Position numbers and translations under genes: made by a program. From an uncultured Lachnospiraceae bacterium (lineage in GTDB: Bacteria > Bacillota > Clostridia > Lachnospirales > Lachnospiraceae): a stretch of DNA of 64,000 nt. The notes under the pieces are model-generated. The model saw only the letters and a list, made by a program, of their open reading frames with translations. It did not search any database and was not told the origin of the DNA. Location: positions 85,024-149,023 of the forward strand of contig CANQRR010000001.1 in assembly GCA_947626285.1 (NCBI GenBank). Direction: 5' to 3'. Below are positions 35,678 to 45,367 of the stretch, piece by piece. Every line of letters starts with the position of its first letter. The stretch's first letter is position 1.

Positions 35678-37537
35678 TTGTTAGAGAAGATCAATGAAGT
35701 AAACGATATCAAGAAGATAGAGAAGAATAAATTGCCGGAGCTGGCGCAGGAGATCCGGGATTTCCTGATCCAGAAGATCAGTCAGACCGGCGGACATCTC
35801 GCCTCGAATCTCGGCGTGGTGGAGCTCACGATGGCGTTGCATCTGTCGTTCACGCTCCCGCAGGATAAGATCATCTGGGACGTCGGGCATCAGTCCTACA
35901 CGCACAAGATCCTGACCGGGCGCAAGGACGGCTTTGACAAGCTGCGCAAATTCGGCGGGATGAGCGGTTTCCCGAAGCGCAAGGAGAGCGACTGCGACGC
36001 GTTCGACACGGGACACAGCTCGACGTCGATCTCGGCCGGGCTGGGCTATGTCTGCTCCCGCGACGTGCTTGGCGAAGATTACTATGTGGTCTCCGTGATC
36101 GGGGACGGCGCGCTGACCGGCGGGATGGCCTATGAGGCGCTGAACAACGCTTCAGAGCTGAAGACGAATTTTATCATCGTGCTGAACGACAACGAGATGT
36201 CCATCTCTGAAAATGTGGGCGGGATCTCCGCGTACCTGGGCAACATCCGCACGGCGGAGTCCTACACCGGGCTGAAGATGGGCGTTGAGAATACGCTGAA
36301 TAAGATTCCGGTCTACGGCGACAAGCTGATCCGCGGCATCCGGAACACGAAGCAGGGCATCAAGCAATTCCTGGTGCCGGGCATGTTCTTCGAGGAGATG
36401 GGGATCACCTATCTCGGTCCGGTCGACGGGCACAACATTTCCAAGATGACACGCGTCTTCCGCGACGCGAAGAAAGTAAACGGCCCGGTGCTTGTGCATG
36501 TGCTGACGCGCAAGGGAAAGGGCTTCGGGCCGGCGGAGCGCATGCCTTCGAGGTTCCACGGGGCGGAGCCTTTTGAGATCGAGACCGGGCTGCCGAGCGT
36601 GCGCAAGAAAAAGGCGGCGTACACGGACGTCTTTTCGACGGTCATGTGCAAGATGGGCGCGCGGGAGCCGAAGCTCGTGGCGGTCACGGCGGCGATGCCG
36701 GACGGCACGGGACTCAAGCGCTTTCGCAACATGTACCACGACCGGTTTTTCGATGTGGGCATTGCCGAGGCGCACGCGGTGACCTTTGCGGCGGGACTGG
36801 CGGCGGGCGGACTGAAGCCGGTGGTCGCGGTGTACTCCTCGTTTCTGCAGAGGGCGTTCGATCAGATCATCCACGACGTCTGCATTCAGAACCTTCCGGT
36901 CGTGTTTGCGATCGACCGCGCCGGGCTGGTCGGGAGCGACGGGGAGACGCATCAGGGGATCTTCGACCTTTCGTTTCTCTCGATGATGCCGAATATGTGC
37001 GTGATGGCGCCCAAGAATAAGTGGGAGCTCGCCGATATGCTGAAATACGCGATCGGGTACGACGGGCCGATCGCCCTGCGCTATCCGCGCGGGGAGGCGT
37101 TCGACGGACTGAAGGAGTACCGCGCGCCGATCGTTTTCGGGAAGAGCGAGATCTTGTATGATGAGGATGGGATCGCGCTCGTCGCGGTCGGGAGCATGGT
37201 GCAGACGGCGCTCGCCGTGCGCGAAATGCTCAAGGAGATCGGTTATCAGTGCACGATCGTGAACGCGCGCTTCGTGAAGCCGTTGGACGAGGAGACGCTT
37301 TCCTACCTGACGGGCGACCATTGCCTGATCGTGACAATGGAAGAGAATGTAAAGAGCGGCGGTTTTGGCGAGAAGGTGCTGGAGTATTATAACGAGACAG
37401 GGACGGACGTGCAGGTGATGCAGGTGGCGCTCCCGGACGATTACATTGAGCATGGGAATGTGGAGGTGCTGCGCAGGGAGACCTGCATTGACGCGGAGTC
37501 GGTCTTCAAGCAGATCATCGCGCAGTACCGCAGGTGA
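35678..37537 (+). CDS. dxs: 1-deoxy-D-xylulose-5-phosphate synthase
   Basis: 619 residues from a TTG at 35678 with AAAGGTGG 8 bases upstream; a GTG at 35666 lies inside that site. ThDP enzyme making DXP from pyruvate and glyceraldehyde 3-phosphate, entry to the MEP pathway. The ThDP motif is VIGDGALTGGMAYEALNNA. Active-site segments visible are TGHSSTSISAGLGY, GVGIAEAHAVTFAAGLA-like DVGIAEAHAVTF, and DRAGLVGSDGETHQG. The three domains are complete. Links to ispA upstream as the same pathway. Confidence 0.95.
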   Translation: MLEKINEVNDIKKIEKNKLPELAQEIRDFLIQKISQTGGHLASNLGVVELTMALHLSFTLPQDKIIWDVGHQSYTHKILTGRKDGFDKLRKFGGMSGFPKRKESDCDAFDTGHSSTSISAGLGYVCSRDVLGEDYYVVSVIGDGALTGGMAYEALNNASELKTNFIIVLNDNEMSISENVGGISAYLGNIRTAESYTGLKMGVENTLNKIPVYGDKLIRGIRNTKQGIKQFLVPGMFFEEMGITYLGPVDGHNISKMTRVFRDAKKVNGPVLVHVLTRKGKGFGPAERMPSRFHGAEPFEIETGLPSVRKKKAAYTDVFSTVMCKMGAREPKLVAVTAAMPDGTGLKRFRNMYHDRFFDVGIAEAHAVTFAAGLAAGGLKPVVAVYSSFLQRAFDQIIHDVCIQNLPVVFAIDRAGLVGSDGETHQGIFDLSFLSMMPNMCVMAPKNKWELADMLKYAIGYDGPIALRYPRGEAFDGLKEYRAPIVFGKSEILYDEDGIALVAVGSMVQTALAVREMLKEIGYQCTIVNARFVKPLDEETLSYLTGDHCLIVTMEENVKSGGFGEKVLEYYNETGTDVQVMQVALPDDYIEHGNVEVLRRETCIDAESVFKQIIAQYRR

Positions 37538-37544
37538 ACAGGTT

Positions 37545-38426
37545 ATGAAAGAGCGATTGGACGTGCTGCTCGTGCAGCGGGGGCTCGCGGCTTCGCGTGA
37601 GAAAGCGAAGGCGGTCATCATGGCGGGCAGCGTGCTGGTGAACGGGCAGCGCGAGGATAAAGCCGGTACGATGATCGACGAGAAGGCGGAGATCACGGTA
37701 AAAGGAAATCAGCTTCCCTATGTGAGCCGGGGCGGATTGAAGCTGGAGAAGGCGATGAAAAGCTTCGGCGTCGCGCTGGACGGGCGGGTCTGCATGGACG
37801 TGGGCGCGTCGACCGGCGGCTTTACCGACTGTATGCTGCAAAACGGCGCAGCCAGGGTCTATGCCGTCGACGTCGGACACGGTCAGTTGGACTGGAAACT
37901 GCGGAACGATGAGCGTGTCGTCTGCATGGAGAAGACGAACATCCGCTACGTTACGCCGGACGACATTCAGGAGCCGCCGTCGTTCGTGTCAATCGACGTG
38001 TCGTTCATTTCTCTGACGAAGGTGCTCGGCCCGGTGCGGGAGCTGATGACGGATGCGGGCGAGATTGTCTGCCTGATCAAACCGCAGTTTGAGGCCGGGC
38101 GTGAGAAGGTGGGCAAGAAAGGCGTCGTGCGCGATCCGGCGGTGCACGAGGAAGTGATCCGCAAGGTGATCGCATACGCCGCGCAGATCGGACTTGAGAA
38201 AGTGGGTCTTGATTTTTCCCCGATCAAGGGACCGGAGGGCAACATCGAGTATCTGCTGTATCTTCGAAAACAGGCGGGTGACGGAAGGATCGGATCGGAA
38301 TTTTCCGGCTCAGATAAGAATGCGGGAAACAGTTTCGCTACAGAAGCGGCAGATACTTATGATGAAAAAGAGTCGGAGACAGCGGCGCATGAGGTCGTCA
38401 CAGCGGCGCATGAACTGCTTGACTGA
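37545..38426 (+). CDS. tlyA: TlyA-family rRNA 2'-O-methyltransferase
   Basis: 293 residues. N-terminal S4 RNA-binding domain (MKERLDVLLVQRGLAASREKAK), then a class I methyltransferase: SAM loop VCMDVGASTGGFTDCML, VDVGHGQLDWKLR and SFISL. The catalytic Lys-Asp-Lys set is recognisable through PYVSRGGLKLE, SIDVSFISL and LIKPQFEAG. The C-terminal 45 residues are an atypical Ser/Ala/Glu-rich tail with a repeated AAHE(V/L) unit from a tandem 15-bp DNA repeat. Starts 8 bases after dxs. Confidence 0.92.
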   Translation: MKERLDVLLVQRGLAASREKAKAVIMAGSVLVNGQREDKAGTMIDEKAEITVKGNQLPYVSRGGLKLEKAMKSFGVALDGRVCMDVGASTGGFTDCMLQNGAARVYAVDVGHGQLDWKLRNDERVVCMEKTNIRYVTPDDIQEPPSFVSIDVSFISLTKVLGPVRELMTDAGEIVCLIKPQFEAGREKVGKKGVVRDPAVHEEVIRKVIAYAAQIGLEKVGLDFSPIKGPEGNIEYLLYLRKQAGDGRIGSEFSGSDKNAGNSFATEAADTYDEKESETAAHEVVTAAHELLD

Positions 38427-38501
38427 GAATACCGGCAGGAGCTACTGAAGGGACAGAACGGGACCCGGCATGGCCGGCGGACCGCAGACGGAGTGTTGCT
38501 T

Positions 38502-39365
38502 ATGAATACTTTTTATGTGATCACAAACAATCAGAAGGACCCGGAGTTCAAGACGTCCGATATGATCCGGGACTATCTTGAGAGCAGAGGAAAAAAATGC
38601 TACGTCCAGAAATGCGGGAAAGACCATCCGAGCGGGCAGTACAAGTATACGGATGCGCGGGAGATTCCGAAAGACGTGGAATGCGTGCTGGTGCTCGGCG
38701 GAGACGGGACGCTTCTGCAGGCGGCCAGGGACCTGGTGGAATGTTCGATCCCGCTTCTCGGCGTCAACATGGGTACGCTGGGCTATCTGGCTGAGATCGA
38801 GCACACGAGCATCACCCCGGCGCTGGACAAACTGATCGCCGATGAGTTTTCCGTCGAATCGCGCATGATGCTGCAGGGCACGGCGTTTCACCAGGGCAGA
38901 GCGCTTTTGCGGGATATTGCGCTGAACGACATTGTGATCCGGCGAAACGGCAGGCTGCGCGTCCTCGATTTCAACATTTACGTGGACGATGTATTTCTCA
39001 CGGCCTACTCGGCGGACGGGATCATACTTGCGACGCCGACCGGTTCCACGGGTTACAATCTCTCCGCGGGCGGCCCGATCGTGGCGCCGCAGGCCTCTCT
39101 GATCCTGCTGTCGGCAGTGGCGCCGCACACGTTGAATTCCCGCTCGATCGTCCTCCCGGACAATGTCGAGATCGCGATCGAGATCAGTGGAAGACACGAT
39201 ATGGAGATGGACGGTGCGGAGGCGACGTTCGACGGCGACACTTCGGTGAAGCTGAATGCAGGCGATCGCATTGTCATCACCAGGTCCGATCGCAAGGTAC
39301 AGATGATGAAGACCAAAAATACCAGTTTTCTGGAGATCCTGCGCCTGAAGATGGCGGCGCCCTGA
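38502..39365 (+). CDS. nadK: NAD kinase
   Basis: 287 residues; phosphorylates NAD to NADP. GGDGT is at 66-70 (VLVLGGDGTLLQAAR), with LGVNMGTLGYLAEIE and the conserved TPTGSTGYNLSAGGPIV. CGGAG about 9 bases before the ATG at 38502. Sits between tlyA and argR, the usual place in many Clostridia but absent from the Bacillus arrangement. Confidence 0.95.
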   Translation: MNTFYVITNNQKDPEFKTSDMIRDYLESRGKKCYVQKCGKDHPSGQYKYTDAREIPKDVECVLVLGGDGTLLQAARDLVECSIPLLGVNMGTLGYLAEIEHTSITPALDKLIADEFSVESRMMLQGTAFHQGRALLRDIALNDIVIRRNGRLRVLDFNIYVDDVFLTAYSADGIILATPTGSTGYNLSAGGPIVAPQASLILLSAVAPHTLNSRSIVLPDNVEIAIEISGRHDMEMDGAEATFDGDTSVKLNAGDRIVITRSDRKVQMMKTKNTSFLEILRLKMAAP

Positions 39366-39472
39366 GCAAAGGATATAAGAGATCGCGGAGGCGGGCGCCG
39401 GGACAGGATCGCGGAAAAGTCGAAGCGTCATGAGGATTGGAAGCGCGGTGGAAAGGAGAGCGGACAGAGGCT

Positions 39473-39925
39473 ATGAAGAATGCGAGACAGGAAAAGATCG
39501 TGGAACTGATCACGAAGTACGAGATCGAGACGCAGGAGGAACTGGCGTCGTATCTGGAGAAGGAAGGCTGCCGCGTCACGCAGGCGACGGTCTCCCGTGA
39601 CATTCGCGAGCTCAAGCTGACGAAGCTGACGGCTGCCGACGGGAAACAGAAATACACGCTGATGCAGAACCAGACGCCGGGGATCAACGACAAATATCTG
39701 CGCGTGCTGAAAGAAGGCTTTGTCTCGATGGACATGGCCCAGAACATTCTGGTCGTGAAGACCGTGTCCGGCATGGCGATGGCAGTCGCGGCGGCGCTTG
39801 ACGCCATGCGCTGGAGCGAAGTCGCCGGCTGCATCGCGGGAGACGACACGATCATGTGCGCGATCCGCAGCGCTGAAGACACGGTCCGGGTAATGGATAA
39901 AATACAGAAGATCGTCCGCGCTTAG
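39473..39925 (+). CDS. argR: Arginine repressor ArgR/AhrC
   Basis: 150 residues. Winged-helix N-terminus (QEKIVELITKYEIETQEELASYL, with TQATVSRDIRELKLTKL) and a C-terminal arginine-binding hexamerisation domain (VAGCIAGDDTIMCAIRSAEDT, the GDDT contacting arginine). The final codons GCT-TAG are also the first bases shared with the repeat that follows, so the insertion may have set the present C-terminus. Standard neighbour of recN. Confidence 0.94.
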   Translation: MKNARQEKIVELITKYEIETQEELASYLEKEGCRVTQATVSRDIRELKLTKLTAADGKQKYTLMQNQTPGINDKYLRVLKEGFVSMDMAQNILVVKTVSGMAMAVAAALDAMRWSEVAGCIAGDDTIMCAIRSAEDTVRVMDKIQKIVRA

Positions 39926-40243
39926 TTTGCTCTATCATGGCGGCGTCGGCTGTAATAGTCCGCTGTCCGCCGATTGTCCTCTTACATCTGTCTGCCTGCG
40001 TCGGACTGCATCCGCCTCAGATCAGACATCTGTATCGGACATGTCGGAACAGCTGGACCATCACAGTCCTCCGCCGTATAGTGTACCGCAGCCGTAGACA
40101 GGAACCGCAGGGATTTCCGGGGCTTTTCCGGCACAAACTGCAAAAAGAAAGTTTTCCGTTTCCCAACATGTATCTACAGTTTTGCCGGGAAAGTTCCCAG
40201 GAAGGGTACCGTGCGGTTCCGTCCGAGATTCATTAAGTACGAA
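39922..40243 (+). repeat. Composite palindromic repeat, copy A (5' unit + 3' hairpin unit)
   Basis: 341-base gap between argR and recN filled by this element. The 5' unit (to about 40093) begins at the argR stop and matches 56435-56663. The 3' unit (40094-40243) matches 56664-56812 and 59433-59582 almost base for base. The 3' unit is one long imperfect hairpin: GGAACCGCA (40101-40109) pairs with TGCGGTTCC (40212-40220), and CTTTTCCGGCACAAACTG pairs with CAGTTTTGCCGGGAAAG inside. No coding signal seen. Confidence 0.9.
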
Positions 40244-40266
40244 GTGGGGAGAGTCAGGACAAATTT

Positions 40267-41949
40267 ATGTTAGTCAGTTTGCATGTGAAAAATATGGCGC
40301 TGATCCAAGAGGCGGAGGTGGAGTTCGGCGAAGGGCTGAACATTATGACCGGTGAGACCGGCGCGGGGAAATCGATCGTGATCGGGGCGGTCAACCTTGC
40401 GCTCGGGACAGGCAATTTCAAGGATTATGTTCCGGAGGACGCGGAGTACGCGCTGGTTGAGCTTGTGTTTTCCACGGGAAACGAGACTGTCCGGCAGCTG
40501 CTGGAGGAGCAGGACATCCCGTTTGAGGACGGAGAAGTGATCATCGCCAGACGGTACAAGGGCGGGCGCAGCGTCAGCAAGGTCAACGGCGAGACGGTGC
40601 CGGTCTCCTTTGTGCGGGAGATTGCCGCGGAGCTGATCGACATTCACGGTCAGCACGAGCATCAGTCGCTCTTGTATGAGAAGAACCATCTGCGGATTCT
40701 GGATGAGTTCGCCGGGGAGCAGATGGAGGAGAAGCAGACGCTGTGCAGGGAGCAGTACCGCACATACCGGGCGGCGAAAAAGCAGCTTGAGGAGGCGGAT
40801 TCCGGGGAGGCGGAGCGCGCCAAGGAGCTGGATTTTCTGAGGTTTGAGCTCAATGAGATCGAGTCCGCCGCGCTCGTGCCGGGTGAAGACGAAGAGCTGG
40901 AGAGCGAGTACCGACGCATGTCGAACGGGCAGAAGATCATGGAAGCGCTCTCGGAGACTGCAGGACTCACCGGGGCAGGCGGATTTTCCGGGGCGGGCGA
41001 TCAGATCAGCCGCGCGCTGCGCTCCTTCGGCACGGCGGCGCTCTACGATGAGTCGCTCGGAGACCTGGAGCGGATGCTTGCTGATCTCGAATCGATGATG
41101 AACGATTTCAACCGGGAGCTGTCCGGCTATATGGACGAGTTCTCTTTTGACTCCCGGAGGCTGCAGGAGACGGAGGACCGCCTGAACCTGATCAACCGTC
41201 TCAAGACAAAATACGGCAATTCCATTGAAAAAATTCTGGAAGCAGGGAAAGAAAAGACGGAGCGGATCGGGATCCTGTCCAATTATGAGGAATATCTCGC
41301 GAATCTTCGGGAAAGCTGTGAGAAGAGCAAAAAATCGCTCGAAAAGACTGCCGCAGAGATCTCCGGGATCCGGAAAACCTGCGCGGCGCAGCTTTCGAAG
41401 GAGATCCAAAGCGCGCTGGTTGATCTGAACTTTCTCGACGTGCGATTTGAGATCGCGTTCCGGGAGCTGGAGGAGCCCTGCGAGAACGGTAAAGACGAAG
41501 TGAGTTTTGTCATCTCGATGAATCCGGGGCTTCCGCTGAAGTCTCTCGCGAGCGTGGCCTCCGGCGGCGAGCTCTCGCGGATCATGCTCGCGCTCAAGGC
41601 CGTCATGGCGGACCGGGATGCGATCGAGACGCTGATCTTCGACGAGATCGACACCGGGATCAGCGGGCGCACGGCACAGAAGGTCTCCGAAAAAATGGCA
41701 GTCATTTCCAGAAAACATCAAGTATTGTGCATTACACACCTTGCGCAGATCGCGTCGATGGCGGATCATCATTTCATTATTGAGAAGAAACCGGCGGACA
41801 GCAAGACCGTGACGAACATAGGACTGCTCTCAGAGGAGGAGAGCATCGAGGAGCTCGCACGAATCCTGGGCGGAGCGAAGATTACGCAGACGGTGCTCGA
41901 CAGCGCGCGCGAAATGAAAGAACTGGCAAAAAACGAAAAAAAATACTAG
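40267..41949 (+). CDS. recN: DNA repair protein RecN
   Basis: 560 residues, SMC-like ATPase for double-strand break repair. Walker A GETGAGKS at 29-36, coiled-coil arms in the middle (about 160-390), the signature SLASVASGGELSRIMLALK and Walker B LIFDEIDTGISGRTAQKV at the C-terminal head. Arms include a short Gly/Ala-rich insertion (GLTGAGGFSGAGDQ). ATG at 40267 lies 24 bases after the repeat; the ribosome site AGGAC is weak. Ends in a strong terminator. Confidence 0.95.
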   Translation: MLVSLHVKNMALIQEAEVEFGEGLNIMTGETGAGKSIVIGAVNLALGTGNFKDYVPEDAEYALVELVFSTGNETVRQLLEEQDIPFEDGEVIIARRYKGGRSVSKVNGETVPVSFVREIAAELIDIHGQHEHQSLLYEKNHLRILDEFAGEQMEEKQTLCREQYRTYRAAKKQLEEADSGEAERAKELDFLRFELNEIESAALVPGEDEELESEYRRMSNGQKIMEALSETAGLTGAGGFSGAGDQISRALRSFGTAALYDESLGDLERMLADLESMMNDFNRELSGYMDEFSFDSRRLQETEDRLNLINRLKTKYGNSIEKILEAGKEKTERIGILSNYEEYLANLRESCEKSKKSLEKTAAEISGIRKTCAAQLSKEIQSALVDLNFLDVRFEIAFRELEEPCENGKDEVSFVISMNPGLPLKSLASVASGGELSRIMLALKAVMADRDAIETLIFDEIDTGISGRTAQKVSEKMAVISRKHQVLCITHLAQIASMADHHFIIEKKPADSKTVTNIGLLSEEESIEELARILGGAKITQTVLDSAREMKELAKNEKKY

Positions 41950-41976
41950 AGTCAAACGATGAGAACTCCACATACT

Positions 41977-42017
41977 GAATGCAGAGACTGTTGACGCAGT
42001 GTTCTGCATTCTTTTTA
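41977..42017 (+). terminator. Terminator of recN
   Basis: GAATGCAGA/TCTGCATTC, nine perfect pairs, then TTTTTA. A second large hairpin (GCAGA-CCCGCA...TGCGGG-TTCTGC, 42020-42070) follows without T tract. Confidence 0.85.
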
Positions 42018-42141
42018 TGCGCAGACCCGCACATGGAACTATGCTGCTGACGCAGCCTGCGGGTTCTGCAGTAAAAGCGTGCGATACGCATTTTTATTGA
42101 AAATTTGTTTCTTGATCATAGAAAGAAGTGGGGTGCAAAAG

Positions 42142-43413
42142 ATGAATGTCAGGCAGAAGTACAGGGGATTTGTGTGTATTTTGCTGGGTCTGGGCATCGT
42201 TGGGCTGGGGTTTTGCAGTCTGGCGGCGGTGCGTGGGCAGATTCCTTCGCGGATGCAGGTGTCGGAAGCCGGCGAACTGCCGGAGCTGTTTCACAATGCG
42301 TTTGACCGCCTGGTCACAAAAGAGATCAGTACGCGAGTTCCTGCCGTCCCGGAAGCGGAAAAAGGACAGAAGGACATGATGGAAGTCGGAGAGACGCTGA
42401 ACGGCACGGTGCAGGAGAGCTATCAGATCCTGTACAGCCTGTTTGGAAAGATTCCGCTTAAAATGGTGACGGTGAGCGTCGTGCCGAGAAGACAGGTCTA
42501 TGCGGGCGGCACGCCGATCGGGATCTATCTTAAAACTAACGGCGTGATGGTCGTGGAGACGGCTGAGATACAGACCGGAGACGGGAGCAGATATTGCCCG
42601 GCAGAGAACATCGTGAGATCCGGCGACTATATCAAGTCGGTCAACGGCGTGGAGACGAATACCAAGGAGCGGCTCGTGGAATGCATCAGCAGCTGCGGCG
42701 GAGAGGATCTGGTGCTGGACGTGGATCGTTCGGGCGAGCAGATCAGCCTGAAAGTCCACCCGGTGATGGACGAGAGCGGAGTGTATCGCGCCGGTATCTG
42801 GGTGCGAAACGACACGCAGGGCATCGGCACGCTGACCTATGTTGATGAGAACGGGAAATTTGGCGCGCTGGGGCATGGAATCAGCGACATCGACACCGGG
42901 AAGCTCCTGGATATCAGCGGTGGCACGCTTTACAATGCGGATGTGATCTCGATCATCAAGGGTTCGCAGGGCGTGCCGGGAGAGCTCGCGGGCGTGATCC
43001 ATTACAGCGAGGGATACAAGATCGGGGAGATCGAGGAGAATCGAAAAGACGGCATATATGGTGAAACAATTGGTTTTCCGGCCATGTCGGAGAAAATGGA
43101 ACTCTATGAGACTGCTTACAAGCAGGAGGTCGTTCAGGGGCCGGCGACGATCCTCTGTTCAGTGAACGGGGCGTGCAAAGAGTATGAGGTCGACATCCGT
43201 GAGATCCGTCTGAACGGCAGCGACGTCAACAAGGGCATGGTGATCGAGGTAACAGATCCTGAACTCCTGGAATTGACCGGAGGGATCGTGCAGGGAATGT
43301 CCGGCAGCCCGATCCTCCAGAATGGCCGGATCGTAGGCGCCGTGACGCATGTATTTGTACAGGACGCGAAGAAGGGTTACGGGATCTTCGTGGAGAGCAT
43401 GCTGGGACATTGA
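42142..43413 (+). CDS. spoIVB: SpoIVB serine peptidase
   Basis: 423 residues; forespore protease whose secretion signals sigma-K activation in the mother cell. N-terminal helix (about 10-30, FVCILLGLGIVGLGFC), PDZ domain (about 120-205, PIGIYLKTNGVMVV... SGDYIKSVNGVET), then the SpoIVB peptidase domain with H245 in GALGHGISD and S387 in GMSGSPI. GGGGTG lies 7 bases before the ATG at 42142. In Bacillus and most relatives spo0A follows directly; here it is 17.3 kb away. Confidence 0.95.
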   Translation: MNVRQKYRGFVCILLGLGIVGLGFCSLAAVRGQIPSRMQVSEAGELPELFHNAFDRLVTKEISTRVPAVPEAEKGQKDMMEVGETLNGTVQESYQILYSLFGKIPLKMVTVSVVPRRQVYAGGTPIGIYLKTNGVMVVETAEIQTGDGSRYCPAENIVRSGDYIKSVNGVETNTKERLVECISSCGGEDLVLDVDRSGEQISLKVHPVMDESGVYRAGIWVRNDTQGIGTLTYVDENGKFGALGHGISDIDTGKLLDISGGTLYNADVISIIKGSQGVPGELAGVIHYSEGYKIGEIEENRKDGIYGETIGFPAMSEKMELYETAYKQEVVQGPATILCSVNGACKEYEVDIREIRLNGSDVNKGMVIEVTDPELLELTGGIVQGMSGSPILQNGRIVGAVTHVFVQDAKKGYGIFVESMLGH

Positions 43414-43439
43414 AAATGATACTTTCGTAATCTGAGGAC

Positions 43440-43468
43440 TGGAAAATCTGTGAAGAGTATGCTACAAT
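43440..43468 (+). promoter_or_regulatory. Possible promoter of the DUF975/CmpB gene
   Basis: TGGAAA (43440-43445), 17-base spacer, TACAAT (43463-43468). The -35 box is weak. Confidence 0.35.
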
Positions 43469-43526
43469 AAGAACAATTATTTGCTCGAAGAGAAAATCTG
43501 AAGAGTTTCGGGAGGGTAATAACAAG

Positions 43527-45347
43527 ATGTACAATAGAAAAGAGATGAAACAAAAGGCGAGACAGTCGCTGAAGAAGCACTATTTTATTTTTGTGATCGT
43601 CTGCCTTGTCGCCTGGTTCCTGGGTTCCGGGGGAAGCGGTTCGACCAGTCAGGAGGGTAAGACTGATCAGCCCGCCCAGACCTCGGGCGAGTTGACGGAA
43701 AGCGGCACATCGACGCTGAACACCGGTTTTCAGGGATTGCTGGAGGGAAAATCCATGGAGAAGCTCCTGGGCGGCCTGATGGAATCCGGGCTTGAGAAGA
43801 TTGGCTCCAGTACGAAGGAGTTCGCGGGGACTACGAGAGGCGTCTTCGCATCCGTGGCAAACGAGATCTCCTCGGGGACCTTCATCGAGACTATCGTGTC
43901 GGCGGTCGTGTCCATGACGGGGGCGAACAGCGTCCTGCTGATCCTGTTCATCCTGCTCAGCACCGCGGTCCTGCTGCTGGTGTGGTTCTATGTGGCGAAC
44001 GTCTACACGGCGGTCTCCGCGCGTATGTTCCTGGAGGGGCGCATCTACGAGGAAGTGCCGGTTCACAGGTTTTTGTATTTCTACCGCATCCGCAAGTGGA
44101 CAAAGGTGGCGTTTGCGATGCTGCGCTGCACGATCTATGAGACACTGTGGTGGTTCACGATCGTGGGCGGAATAATCAAGTCCTACTCTTACCACATGGT
44201 GCCGTACATCGTGGCGGAGAATCCGGGCATCTCCTCGAAGGATGCGATCGCGCTTTCGAGAAAGATGATGGACGGACACAAGTGGCAGTGTTTCGTGCTG
44301 GACCTTACGTTCATCGGCTGGAAGATCCTGAACGCCGTGACGATGGGCATTGTGGGCAAGCTCTACTCAGAGCCCTACCAGCAGGCGACCTTCGCGGAGT
44401 ACTATGCGTATGTGCGCGCCCTGGCGAAGGAGAACTCCATCGAGGGCAGCGAGCTTCTGAACGATACCTACCTGTTCGAGAAGGCGGACCGCATGGATCT
44501 GCTGTACGCCTATGAGAAGGAGATCGACGCGATCGGCGAGCCAAAGCCGCCGAAGAAGCAGTGGACAGGGATCCTCGGCTTCATCGCGAACGTCTTCGGC
44601 GTGACGCTTGTAAACGACAGGACGGAACAGGAGTACGACGAGTTCATGGCGAAGCGCGACGTCTACATGTCGATGCGCGGCGAGATGTCCGGAAAGGCTT
44701 ATCCGGCCAGACTCGGACAGTATCAGCAGAAGGGCAAGGAGAAGAAGTTCCGCGGAATCTACTGCGAGCGCCATTACTCCATCTGGTCGATGATCATGCT
44801 GTTCTTTATTTTCGCGCTCATCGGCTGGCTCTGGGAGGTCAGCCTGCATCTGGTCTCCGACGGCGAGTTTGTCAACCGTGGCGTCCTGCACGGCCCATGG
44901 CTTCCAATCTACGGGACAGGCGGCGTGCTGATCCTCGTCGTACTGAATAAGCTTCGCAGCAAGCCGCTTGCGGAGTTCTGCGCGACCATCGTGCTCTGCG
45001 GCTGCGTGGAATATTTCACTGCATGGTATCTGGAGGCGACCCACGGCGGACAGAAATGGTGGGATTACAGCGGATATTTTCTGAACCTGCACGGGAGGAT
45101 CTGCGCGGAGGGACTGTTGGTGTTCGGTCTCGGCGGCATGGCGATCGTCTATGTGGCCGCGCCGTTTTTGGATAATTTCCTGCGAAGGATCAAGATGCAG
45201 ATCATCGTTCCGCTCTGTGTGGTGCTGCTGGCGGCGTTTACGGCCGACCAGGTCTACTCGGGCAAGCATCCAAACACCGGCAAGGGAATCACGGATTACA
45301 CTGCGCAGCTGCCGGAGGCGCATCCCGGCGTCAGGCGAATCTTGTGA
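43527..45347 (+). CDS. Large membrane protein: DUF975 region fused to a CmpB-type (PF06541) permease-like region
   Basis: 606 residues. The N-terminal half has MYNRKEMKQKARQSLKKHYF, a Ser/Gly/Thr-rich stretch (35-110), then helices with FLEGRIYEEVPVHRFLYFYRIRKW and KDAIALSRKMMDGHKWQCFVLDLTFIGW, as in DUF975. The C-terminal half from about 430 has the CmpB-like MLFFIFALIGWLWEVSL, FVNRGVLHGPWLPIYGTGG and YLEATHGGQKWWDYSGYFLNLHGRICAEGL. Each half often occurs as a separate protein, so a fusion is likely. Role unknown; it could be involved in membrane protein or small-molecule transport. Confidence 0.7.
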   Translation: MYNRKEMKQKARQSLKKHYFIFVIVCLVAWFLGSGGSGSTSQEGKTDQPAQTSGELTESGTSTLNTGFQGLLEGKSMEKLLGGLMESGLEKIGSSTKEFAGTTRGVFASVANEISSGTFIETIVSAVVSMTGANSVLLILFILLSTAVLLLVWFYVANVYTAVSARMFLEGRIYEEVPVHRFLYFYRIRKWTKVAFAMLRCTIYETLWWFTIVGGIIKSYSYHMVPYIVAENPGISSKDAIALSRKMMDGHKWQCFVLDLTFIGWKILNAVTMGIVGKLYSEPYQQATFAEYYAYVRALAKENSIEGSELLNDTYLFEKADRMDLLYAYEKEIDAIGEPKPPKKQWTGILGFIANVFGVTLVNDRTEQEYDEFMAKRDVYMSMRGEMSGKAYPARLGQYQQKGKEKKFRGIYCERHYSIWSMIMLFFIFALIGWLWEVSLHLVSDGEFVNRGVLHGPWLPIYGTGGVLILVVLNKLRSKPLAEFCATIVLCGCVEYFTAWYLEATHGGQKWWDYSGYFLNLHGRICAEGLLVFGLGGMAIVYVAAPFLDNFLRRIKMQIIVPLCVVLLAAFTADQVYSGKHPNTGKGITDYTAQLPEAHPGVRRIL

Positions 45348-45367
45348 CGACAGGAGGAGAAAAGACC

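Noticed and set aside
39937..40236. 99-residue gene between argR and recN
   Set aside because: It lies wholly in the palindromic repeat; the matching frames in other copies are broken.
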